Below are positions 41,687 through 48,139 of a stretch of DNA of 48,139 nt, in pieces. The notes under the pieces were generated by a model. That model was not told where the DNA came from, ran no database searches, and was given only the letters and a program-made list of their open reading frames with translations. The position numbers and the translations under genes were made by a program. The stretch is from Ectothiorhodospira haloalkaliphila ATCC 51935. Its GTDB lineage: Bacteria; Pseudomonadota; Gammaproteobacteria; Ectothiorhodospirales; Ectothiorhodospiraceae. The stretch lies in contig NZ_KK214996.1 in the NCBI RefSeq assembly GCF_000633935.1, positions 31,807-79,945 of the forward strand, written 5' to 3'. Numbering within the stretch: the stretch's first letter is position 1; each line of letters begins with the position of its first letter.

Positions 41687-43851
41687 ACCGCAACCCGGTC
41701 GAGGCCCTGCTGCGCCCGGCGGTGGAGTTGTGGTCGGCCTTTGTGGCCGGCACGGCGGCCGTGATCGCCCTGGTGGCCCCCTGGGCCCTGATGATGACGC
41801 CGGCGGTGGCCTGGGTGGCGGCGGCGGTACTGGGTGGTTTTGCCCTGGTCCGGGGCTGGCAAGGCTGGAAGGTGCTGCACTATCAGCGCAATCTCAGGCG
41901 CCTGCGTGAATACCGGCTGGGGGCCGACCGCATCCCAGTGAGCCGGCGCAAGCTGTTCCTGGGACTGGGCTTTGCCTGGACCCAGAAGCATACCCAGCGC
42001 CTGCGCGACACCATCCGCCCGGAGGTCCAGCACTATATCCGGCCCGGTCGGCTGTATCGCTGGGCCCGGTCCCGGGAAGTCGCCTGGGAGAACACCCCGG
42101 GGCTGTCCTGGATCGCCACCCTGCTCGGGATCCGGGCCTGGTGGAACCCGCTGGCGCCGCTGCCGCCGGTGGGTGGCAAGCCGGCCCTGCATGGCGTCGA
42201 GCCGGACGAGGCGCCGGTGTACATGGACCTGGGGGAGCGGGTCGGCCATACCCTGGTCCTGGGGACCACGCGGGTGGGCAAGACCCGCCTGGCGGAGATC
42301 CTGATCACCCAGGACATCCGTCGCGGCGATGTGGTGATCGTCTTCGATCCCAAGGGGGATGCCGACCTGTTGCGGCGCATGTATGCCGAGTGCAAGCGGG
42401 CCGGCCGGGAGCAGCAGTTTTACATGTTCCATCTGGGTCATCCGGACATCTCGGCCCGCTACAACGCCATCGGCTCGTTCAACCGCATCACCGAGGTGGC
42501 CACCCGGGTCACCAACCCCCTGCCCGACCAGGGCAACTCGGCGGCCTTCAAGGAGTTTGGCTGGCGGTTCACCAACATCATCGCCCAGGCCCTGGTGGCG
42601 CTGGGGCGGCGCCCGGACTATCAGCAGATCGTGCGCCACATCACCCACATCGAGCAGTTGTTCATCGACTACTGCAACCACTGGCTGCCGGGTGTGGCCC
42701 CCGAGGACTGGGGGCACGAGGTGGCCCGGCGCGAGGAGCAGATCAACGAGCGCAACCTGCCCTTTGCCATGAAGGGCCGCTCCCGGCGCCTGGTGGCCCT
42801 GGTGCAGTACCTCAAGGACAACGCCCTGTTCGACCCCATCGCCGATGGCCTGCGCTCGGCGGTGGAGTACGACAAGACCTATTTCGACAAGATCGTCGCC
42901 TCCCTGCTGCCGCTGCTGGAGAAGCTCACCACCGGCCAGAGCGCTGAACTGATCAGCCCCGATTACTTCGACCTGGACGACCCCCGGCCGATCTTCGATT
43001 GGATGCAGGTGATCCGGCAACAATGTGTGGTCTACGTGGGCCTGGATGCCCTGTCCGACATGACCGTGGCCACGGCCGTGGGCAACTCCATGTTCGCGGA
43101 CCTGGTGTCGGTGGCCGGGCAGCTGTACAAGTTCGGCACCGAGCATGGCCTGCCCAGCGACGATCAGGCACCGCCGCGGATGCCCACGGTGTCGCTGCAC
43201 GGGGATGAGTTCAACGAGCTGATCGGCGATGAGTTCATCCCGCTGCTGAACAAGGCCGGTGGCTCGGGCTTTCAGGTCACCGCCTATACCCAGACCTGGT
43301 CGGATGTGGAGGCCCGTATCGGCTCCAAGCCCAAGGCCGGCCAGGTGGCGGGGAACTTCAACACCCTGATCATGCTGCGGGTGAAGGAGTTTGCCACGGC
43401 CGAGATGCTCACCGAGCAGCTGCCGCAGGTGGAGATCAACGCCCTGATGCAGGTCTCGGGGACCAATGACTCGGCCGACCCGGGCTCGGAGCAGCATTTT
43501 ACCAGCCGCAACGAGGACCGTATCTCGGTCAGCGAGGTGCCATTGCTGACGCCAGCGGACCTGGTGACCCTGCCCAAAGGCCAGGCCTTTGCGCTCATCG
43601 AGGGTGGGCAGCTGTTCAAGATCCGCATGCCGCTGCCGGACCATCGCCGCGACCCGCAGATGCCAGCCTCCCTGCAGCACATCGCCAACGACATGGCCCG
43701 TCACTACAGCACCGGGGATCACTGGTGGGTGCATGAGCCCGTGCCGCGCACGCAGGTCTCGGGGACACCGGATGCTGCCCCCCATACCTCCAGCACCCCG
43801 CCGGCCTCGCACAGCGGCGCCCTCCCGACCGATGAGGGTGAGCGCGGATGA
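41683..43851 (+). CDS. traD: Type IV coupling protein TraD (SXT/TOL-type ICE)
   Basis: 722 residues. Two N-terminal transmembrane helices (about 15-60) are followed by a cytosolic ATPase: Walker A L-G-T-T-R-V-G-K-T-R-L (about 190-200), V-V-I-V-F-D-P-K-G-D-A-D (about 215-226) and the late L-H-G-D-E-F-N-E-L (Walker B, about 505). It is the VirD4/TraG-family motor that delivers the relaxase-DNA complex to the secretion channel. Length and motif spacing match the SXT_TraD family (TIGR03743-like). It is intact. It overlaps both neighbours by 4 bp, so translation is coupled. Confidence 0.93.
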   Translation: MNRNPVEALLRPAVELWSAFVAGTAAVIALVAPWALMMTPAVAWVAAAVLGGFALVRGWQGWKVLHYQRNLRRLREYRLGADRIPVSRRKLFLGLGFAWTQKHTQRLRDTIRPEVQHYIRPGRLYRWARSREVAWENTPGLSWIATLLGIRAWWNPLAPLPPVGGKPALHGVEPDEAPVYMDLGERVGHTLVLGTTRVGKTRLAEILITQDIRRGDVVIVFDPKGDADLLRRMYAECKRAGREQQFYMFHLGHPDISARYNAIGSFNRITEVATRVTNPLPDQGNSAAFKEFGWRFTNIIAQALVALGRRPDYQQIVRHITHIEQLFIDYCNHWLPGVAPEDWGHEVARREEQINERNLPFAMKGRSRRLVALVQYLKDNALFDPIADGLRSAVEYDKTYFDKIVASLLPLLEKLTTGQSAELISPDYFDLDDPRPIFDWMQVIRQQCVVYVGLDALSDMTVATAVGNSMFADLVSVAGQLYKFGTEHGLPSDDQAPPRMPTVSLHGDEFNELIGDEFIPLLNKAGGSGFQVTAYTQTWSDVEARIGSKPKAGQVAGNFNTLIMLRVKEFATAEMLTEQLPQVEINALMQVSGTNDSADPGSEQHFTSRNEDRISVSEVPLLTPADLVTLPKGQAFALIEGGQLFKIRMPLPDHRRDPQMPASLQHIANDMARHYSTGDHWWVHEPVPRTQVSGTPDAAPHTSSTPPASHSGALPTDEGERG

Positions 43852-44588
43852 GTACTGCTACCCGCCAGGCCCGTGACACCCGGTATCCGGTCCAGCAGGG
43901 CCTATTGAGCCGCACCCTGTCCGCCGTGTCGTCGATCCTGTTCTGGCTGTTCGTGGCGCTGCTGTTCTCCATCCTGGCCGAATGGGCGGGGATGTGGCTG
44001 TGGTGGCCAGATGAAGGCGTGGATCACAGTCGGCAGATGCTGGAGCAGGAAATCCGCTATGTGAACCAGGACTTTGGTCGCTCGCTGCTGGTCTCGGAGC
44101 CGGCTGATTATGTGCGTCAGTTCGCGGATACCAGCTATCGCCTGCTGTTCGAGATGACGCGGGTGGAGATTGCGATCCAATGGCTGAGCCAGCCGATCGA
44201 TCCCCGGGGATCCACGCTGCAGGCCACCCTGAGACAAGGGTACGGCGTCATCGAAGCCCATGTGGTGGCCGCGATGACCATCACGCAGGTCTTCGCCGTG
44301 CGCCTGGCGGTGCTGACCCTGGCCATGCCGGTGTTCGTGCTGTTCGGCCTGGTAGCCATCGTCGATGGCCTGGTGCAGCGCGATCTGCGCCGCTGGAGTG
44401 GCGGGCGCGAGTCCAGCTTCGTCTATCACCACGCCAAGCGCCTGATCCTGCCCAGCATCATCCTCACCTGGGTGGTGTACCTGGGCATGCCGGTGTCGGT
44501 GCATCCGAACTATGTGGTGCTGCCGTTTGCGTTGCTGACGGCAGTGGCATTGGCAGTGACGGCTTCAACGTTCAAGAAGTATTTGTGA
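43848..44588 (+). CDS. ICE membrane protein, PFL_4697 / TIGR03747-like
   Basis: 246 residues with four predicted membrane segments: L-F-W-L-F-V-A-L-L-F-S-I-L-A (about 33-48), two near residues 145-180 (A-V-L-T-L-A-M-P-V-F-V-L-F-G-L) and the last pair near 205-240 ending F-K-K-Y-L. R-R-W-S-G-G-R-E-S-S-F-V-Y-H-H-A-K is the family landmark. It normally follows traD and precedes an RAQPRD-family gene, TIGR03758 and the rest of the secretion operon. Here those genes are missing: 67 bp after its stop the sequence turns into a group II intron tail. The ICE operon is therefore cut here. Confidence 0.86.
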   Translation: MSTATRQARDTRYPVQQGLLSRTLSAVSSILFWLFVALLFSILAEWAGMWLWWPDEGVDHSRQMLEQEIRYVNQDFGRSLLVSEPADYVRQFADTSYRLLFEMTRVEIAIQWLSQPIDPRGSTLQATLRQGYGVIEAHVVAAMTITQVFAVRLAVLTLAMPVFVLFGLVAIVDGLVQRDLRRWSGGRESSFVYHHAKRLILPSIILTWVVYLGMPVSVHPNYVVLPFALLTAVALAVTASTFKKYL

Positions 44589-44655
44589 AAACAAGATGAA
44601 TGAGCAGCACGCGCTAGATGTCCAGAGTCGCTGGGCTACTCAACATTGTTCCGCT

Positions 44656-44783
44656 GATCAATGGATGAAAGCGCATGGTTATACCTGAAATCGTCGTGTG
44701 CTCCCTTCTTGTGAACCGCCTGGTGCGGACCCGCATGCCAGGTGGTGTGGGGAGGGCGGGCTAAACACCCGCCCTTACCCGAT
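44656..44783 (+). mobile_element. Truncated 3' end of a group IIC intron
   Basis: Identical to the 3' end of the full intron downstream (47924-48051) except for one base, G44711 versus A47979. It contains the last codons of the intron reverse transcriptase (W-M-K-A-H-G-Y-T then stop), domain V and domain VI, and ends at the same CCCGAT. Everything upstream of the reverse transcriptase tail is missing. It directly precedes a sequence beginning TAGCCCC, read as the start of an integron cassette. Confidence 0.9.
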
Positions 44784-44799
44784 TAGCCCCTATTGCTTG

Positions 44800-45879
44800 T
44801 TAACTAACCTTTTCTTCTTTGAGCATCTCTGCAAGTCTACGGCCAGCCAAGTCTGCTCTTGTTCGCCCTGTGTTTGGTATGTTTTCACTTGCGCAGTGTT
44901 TCATAATTTCATCTGCGGTAAGCTCGATTGGTATCATGAGAACATTCTTTCTCTGCATTTGCTCTATACCGTTCTCGACAGCTTGGCGCCATTCGTTCCA
45001 AGAATTCTGCATATGGTCTGCATCCGCAAATTGCGACATGAGCAGAGGCCATTCTTCCTTGCGATAACAAACTACTGAAAGAAATAGTGGGATTGTTCGT
45101 TCTGGACTCTCGGTATGTCCGGATGCTGCTGGGAATAAATGCGGATTGTTTTGCTGAATAAGCTGATAGTATAAGTCCAGCCTCGTTCCGACCAAACAAT
45201 TCTGTGTCTTGAGGTAAGTATGTGCAATACCAACGAGTGAGCGTCGGAGCTCTTGTGGCCTGTGGCCTACATCTTTGGGCCAACGAAAAACACCCCCACC
45301 ACTGATCCCACGGGGATGGGGTGGGTTGAGCTTCACTCCGTCGGGTGATACTGATTTTTTGATGCGATAATTTATGACGATATTGGTGTCTTTGTCATAG
45401 CCTAGGTTTTCGTATTTCTTATCAACTGCAGCATGTCCAGAGTAAGAAAACAATTCAGTTGATACGGTATTCGCTTTATTTCTGGATTTATTTACTGGAA
45501 AGCCAGAAAAAGTGTAAACATCATCATCAAGAGTATTATCTGTTAGCCACAAATCATTTCTTTCTATTGGGCGAAGTGATTGATGTAGATTTGCACCAAG
45601 AGATTTGGTCAAATTGTAATACGCCAGGTCAATTTTGTCTTTTGATCTGGCTACGCCTTTTTGTGTTTCTATGGATACGAAAGATCCATCTATTGGGACA
45701 ATGCCAGCGTTGCTTGGTATGCATAGCACGCCTTGACTAGACCAATCTACTACGTGAGCAGCAGTAAGCAGGAAAATTGTGTCTGCAATCGTGACAAGAA
45801 CTCCTGAGCCTACTTGCTCTACAACCTCTTCGTTGCGGTCCAAAAAGATCGGACAAATTGAGTCGAAAATGTCTGCCAT
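44800..45879 (-). CDS. Trypsin-like serine peptidase of the cassette
   Basis: 359 residues. The N-terminal half is a chymotrypsin/trypsin-2 type domain: G-S-G-V-L-V-T-I-A-D-T-I-F-L-L-T-A-A-H-V-V-D (catalytic His about 41), K-I-D-L-A-Y-Y (Asp about 83) and G-I-S-G-G-G-V-F (Ser about 193). All three catalytic positions are present. The C-terminal ~140 residues are helical with no family I know. No signal peptide, so it is cytosolic, unlike DegP-type proteases. Cytosolic trypsin-like proteins of this layout occur in mobile and defence contexts; that role is inference. The gene reads against the cassette direction, so it must use its own promoter. It starts 42 bp from the attC. Confidence 0.8.
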   Translation of the reverse strand: MADIFDSICPIFLDRNEEVVEQVGSGVLVTIADTIFLLTAAHVVDWSSQGVLCIPSNAGIVPIDGSFVSIETQKGVARSKDKIDLAYYNLTKSLGANLHQSLRPIERNDLWLTDNTLDDDVYTFSGFPVNKSRNKANTVSTELFSYSGHAAVDKKYENLGYDKDTNIVINYRIKKSVSPDGVKLNPPHPRGISGGGVFRWPKDVGHRPQELRRSLVGIAHTYLKTQNCLVGTRLDLYYQLIQQNNPHLFPAASGHTESPERTIPLFLSVVCYRKEEWPLLMSQFADADHMQNSWNEWRQAVENGIEQMQRKNVLMIPIELTADEIMKHCASENIPNTGRTRADLAGRRLAEMLKEEKVS

Positions 45880-45921
45880 TGGATAACCGGTAATTATTGT
45901 AAGCAGAGGGCAAGTTCTAAA

Positions 45922-45977
45922 GGGCTAACGTTACGCATCAGCCGCGGGCCTCTGGCCCGTCGGCTGGAAGCGCTTGT
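45922..45977 (+). repeat. attC recombination site, interrupted by the group IIC intron
   Basis: R'' GGGCTAAC (45922-45929) is followed by an L''-like segment. A strong stem, AGCCG-C-GGGCC (45940-45950) with GGCCC-GT-CGGCT (45954-45965), precedes L'-R' sequence GGAAGCGCTTG(T). The intron begins right after TTGT, and the exon resumes with TACACGG at 48052. Splicing would restore CGCTTGTTACAC, a normal attC/cassette junction. The site also has the stem-then-TTGT layout that group IIC introns target. Confidence 0.65.
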
Positions 45978-46600
45978 GTACGCCCGGCATGGGCATGAAC
46001 CGATGGGGTGAAAGTCCCCTGTAGGAGTACCTGTGATGTCCACTCTGTGGACCAACGTAACTACTAGCCGACGGCAAGGGCAGCCCCGTGAGGGTCTGTC
46101 TGGAGGAAGCCCGAGCGCAAAGGTGCGAGCCGACGGACAGACAAAATCGCCGGGAGCGATTTTGAACAGCCGCAGGCTGGCCCGAAGGGCGAGCCCCAGG
46201 GATGGGGCGAGTAAACCGCATAGAAGGCTCAGTCCCCGGGCGAGTCAGCACAAGGTGACAAAGCCCATCAGGTGCAGGGGATAGGGTAAATGCGGCGGTT
46301 GTGCACTGAAAGTTCATGTCCTTATCCGGGGAGATCTGTTCCGCATGCGGCCAGTGCCGCCATGGGAGTCGAACTGAGGCCCAGTCCGAAAGGACTGGAT
46401 ACGCCATCGAACCCTACCGTGGCTGTGGTCGCCATGGGAGCCGGACTGAGGGCCAGCCCGAAAGGGCTGGGCATCCCACCGGACCCTACCGCGACCCGGG
46501 CAGCGCGTCCAACGGCAACGTTCGACGTGACGGCGCAGAGGTCAGCCGAAGCCATAGTAATCGCACGCCCGTGGACGGGCCTCGCGGTGAAGGGCCGAAC

Positions 46601-47956
46601 ATGAGAAGACAAGGCGGAGCCGTGGATTGCTCGCACGCGTCGTCGAACCCGTCCGGGGGAGACGCGTCGCGGCGTGATACCACGCAGCCAGCCTTGCACG
46701 ACGACCTGATGGAGCGGGGGCTGGCAAGCGAGAACATGCGACGGGCATGGAAGCGGGTGAAAGCCAACAGGGGCGCCCCCGGTGTCGATGGGATGCACAT
46801 CGAGGACTTCCCTGAGTTCGCACGTTCGAACCTGCCGGTCATCCGCCAAGCCTTGCGTGATGGCACGTACCGGCCACAACCGGTGCGACGAGTGACCCTT
46901 CCCAAACCCGATGGGGGCGAGCGACTGCTTGGCATCCCGACGGTGACGGATCGGGTCATTCAACAGGCCATGGCGCAAGCTCTGGGGCCGATCTTCGATC
47001 CAGGATTCTCGGATTCGAGTTTCGGCTTCCGACCTGGACGCTCCGCCCATGGAGCACTGAGGCGGATACAAACCCATATCGCTGATGGCTACCGCATCGC
47101 CGTCGATCTGGACTTGGCGAAGTTCTTCGACACGGTCCAGCACAACATCCTGATGGCCCGAGTGGGCCGCAAGGTGCGCGATAAGCGGCTGCTGGCGTTG
47201 ATCGGCGAGTATCTGCGGGCGGGTGTGCGGGTCGGAGATACCCTTGAGGCAACGGTGATCGGGACACCCCAGGGTGGTCCCCTGTCGCCCTTGCTGGCCA
47301 ATATCCTTCTGGATGACCTGGACAAGGAACTGGAAGCGCGAGGGCATCGGTTCGTCCGCTATGCGGACGACCTGCTGATCCTCGTGCGGAGCCACCGCGC
47401 CGGGGAACGGGTCATGGCGAGCGTGTCTCGCTTCCTGACCGGCACCCTCAAGCTGGTGGTCAATCCGCACAAGAGCCGCGTGGTCAGGACCAACGACTGC
47501 CAATTCCTGGGATTCACCTTCCGGGGAGCAAAGCTGCGATGGTCCGAGCGCGCCTATCAGGACTTCCGTTACCGGCTGAGAAAGCTCACCGGCCGGAGCT
47601 GGGGCGTGTCCATGGACTACCGGCTCAAGACGCTGACGGAATATGTCCGTGGTTGGATGGGCTACTTCGGCATCTCGGACTACTATCGGCCTATCCCCGA
47701 GCTGGACCACTGGCTGCGACGACGTATCCGCATGTGTTACTGGAAACAGTGGCGCGGGGTGCGAAACCGTATCCGCCACCTGCTGGCCCTGGGAACGCCA
47801 AAACGTGCCGCCACCTGGACAGGCATGAGCTCCAAAAGCTACTGGCACCTGTCCCGATCCCTCGGCACCCAGACCGGGATGACCAATGACTGGCTGCAAT
47901 GCCAAGGCTTGATCAGCATCCGCGATCAATGGATGAAAGCGCATGGTTATACCTGA
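46601..47956 (+). CDS. ltrA: Group II intron reverse transcriptase/maturase
   Basis: 451 residues from the ATG at 46601 (the frame is open further upstream through intron RNA domains). RT domains in order: N-R-G-A-P-G-V-D-G-M (RT1), R-R-V-T-L-P-K-P-D-G-G-E-R-L-L-G-I-P (RT2), F-G-F-R-P-G-R-S-A (RT2a/3), V-D-L-D-L-A-K-F-F-D-T-V (RT3), G-T-P-Q-G-G-P-L-S-P (RT4), F-V-R-Y-A-D-D-L-L-I (RT5, catalytic, about 253) and L-G-F-T-F. The maturase X domain (Y-V-R-G-W-M-G-Y-F-G-I-S-D) follows. There is no HNH endonuclease domain, as in class C. It binds and helps fold the intron, then copies it after reverse splicing. Confidence 0.95.
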   Translation: MRRQGGAVDCSHASSNPSGGDASRRDTTQPALHDDLMERGLASENMRRAWKRVKANRGAPGVDGMHIEDFPEFARSNLPVIRQALRDGTYRPQPVRRVTLPKPDGGERLLGIPTVTDRVIQQAMAQALGPIFDPGFSDSSFGFRPGRSAHGALRRIQTHIADGYRIAVDLDLAKFFDTVQHNILMARVGRKVRDKRLLALIGEYLRAGVRVGDTLEATVIGTPQGGPLSPLLANILLDDLDKELEARGHRFVRYADDLLILVRSHRAGERVMASVSRFLTGTLKLVVNPHKSRVVRTNDCQFLGFTFRGAKLRWSERAYQDFRYRLRKLTGRSWGVSMDYRLKTLTEYVRGWMGYFGISDYYRPIPELDHWLRRRIRMCYWKQWRGVRNRIRHLLALGTPKRAATWTGMSSKSYWHLSRSLGTQTGMTNDWLQCQGLISIRDQWMKAHGYT

Positions 47957-47980
47957 AATCGTCGTGTGCTCCCTTCTTAT

Positions 47981-48051
47981 GAACCGCCTGGTGCGGACCC
48001 GCATGCCAGGTGGTGTGGGGAGGGCGGGCTAAACACCCGCCCTTACCCGAT
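47981..48051 (+). ncRNA. Group II intron domains V and VI
   Basis: Domain V is a 32-nt hairpin: ACCGCCTGG (47983-47991) pairs with CCAGGTGGT (48006-48014), with an inner TGCGG/CCGCA helix. Domain VI, with GGGCGGG paired to CCCGCCC around a CTAAACA loop, holds the branch-site region. The same structure occurs at 44713-44783. Confidence 0.8.
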
Positions 48052-48139
48052 TACACGGCAACTTAACCACTAAAATACGATGGGAACTCGCCAATACACT
48101 CACTTACAATCTGATGGTAGGTCCTTAATATATCGGAAT
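48052..48139 (+). other. Start of the next cassette (3' exon), no gene within the window
   Basis: Begins TACACGG after the intron; AT-rich 88 bp with no supported ORF before the window ends. By the cassette model its own attC R'' should read GTGTAAC further right. Confidence 0.45.

Larger units (their letters stand above)
44784..45977 (+). other. Probable integron gene cassette with reverse-oriented gene
   Basis: The segment starts (T)TAGCCCC right after the intron tail and ends in an attC-like structure whose R'' is GGGCTAAC (45922-45929). R'' is the exact reverse complement of GTTAGCCC, meaning the terminal G of the attC plus the first bases of this same segment. That self-match is what a cassette excised as a circle and re-inserted must show. 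About 1.2 kb long with a single gene on the minus strand. AT-rich compared with both sides. No intI gene is in the window. Confidence 0.65.
45978..48051 (+). mobile_element. Group IIC (attC-targeting type) intron, full length
   Basis: About 2.07 kb. The 5' end GTACGCCCGGCATGGGC lies just after the attC stem and TTGT. Structured RNA with paired GGGGTGAAAGTCCCC follows, then an ORF for the intron reverse transcriptase/maturase, then domain V and VI ending CCCGAT at 48051. Start and end are certain to within two bases because TTGT/T is shared. Lack of an endonuclease domain in the protein and insertion beside a hairpin support class C. Appears intact and potentially mobile. Confidence 0.85.

Noticed and set aside
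41647-43812. 721-codon open frame antisense to traD
   Set aside because: A GC-rich shadow of traD: high third-position GC keeps the opposite strand open. The translation is Gly/His/Gln/Leu-rich with no domain, while the plus strand has full TraD motifs.
44596-44688. 30-codon ORF (M-N-E-Q-H-A-L-D) as a peptide gene after the TIGR03747-like gene
   Set aside because: It ends in the last codons of the intron reverse transcriptase. Most likely a chance fusion at the recombination junction, or at best the start of the lost next ICE gene.
46322-48004. 560-codon open frame antisense to the intron reverse transcriptase
   Set aside because: Shadow frame. The plus strand has all RT motifs and intron RNA structure, and the antisense product matches nothing.

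Overview
The window looks like an accessory, mobile-element-rich stretch of chromosome from a GC-rich gammaproteobacterium. The conjugation proteins match the integrating-conjugative-element (ICE) families typical of gamma/betaproteobacteria. The surface-glycan and RTX genes would suit a purple-sulfur or Thioalkalivibrio-like (Chromatiales) host, but the genus is only a guess. Several AT-rich islands (20.3-22.7 kb, 30.6-32.3 kb, 44.8-45.9 kb) stand out from the GC-rich background and suggest separate acquisitions.

Layout. 1-3.7 kb is a graveyard of mobile DNA: the end of a tyrosine recombinase, an IS66 transposase cut in two by an apparently intact IS21 element (istA/istB), and the C-terminal nuclease end of an AAA-type protein. 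3.7-4.4 kb holds core genes: a YjbQ-type gene and tRNA-Val(GAC) with a consensus promoter and a terminator. 4.4-7.9 kb is the end of an integrated element: phased repeats, an RHH regulator, a small HTH protein, a DUF3596-type integrase, a small unknown and a probably frameshifted HD-domain protein.

7.9-25.5 kb is a surface-glycan locus. It has one GT4 and three GT2-type glycosyltransferases, SAM methyltransferases, a HAD hydrolase split from its usual partner domain, a TagD-LicD-methyltransferase island and rmlA-rmlC-rmlB for dTDP-sugars. Set inside it is a secreted RTX/DUF4214 protein, plausibly the surface protein that the locus decorates. An accessory beta-sandwich-like module appears to recur in two glycosyltransferases and in the LicD protein.

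25.5-30.5 kb is an insertion zone. An XRE-ImmA/PIN pair lies between two 97-bp copies of the 3' end of rmlB. It is followed by a ParDE-like toxin-antitoxin pair, a TnpB remnant, a decayed IS3 element and an IS66 remnant. 30.6-37.4 kb carries c-di-GMP and two-component signalling (two diguanylate cyclases, one cytosolic hybrid kinase) and an SRAP gene. 37.8-44.6 kb is part of an ICE transfer operon of the PFGI-1/SXT-TraD type, ending after the TIGR03747-like gene.

44.6-48.1 kb is the most unusual part. A 128-bp tail of a group II intron is followed by a segment that reads as an integron gene cassette, and then by a complete group IIC intron whose 5' exon is the 3' end of an attC site. The cassette's attC R'' sequence is the exact complement of G plus the first bases of the same cassette. 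The cassette carries a trypsin-like protease gene on the opposite strand. No integron integrase is present in the window.
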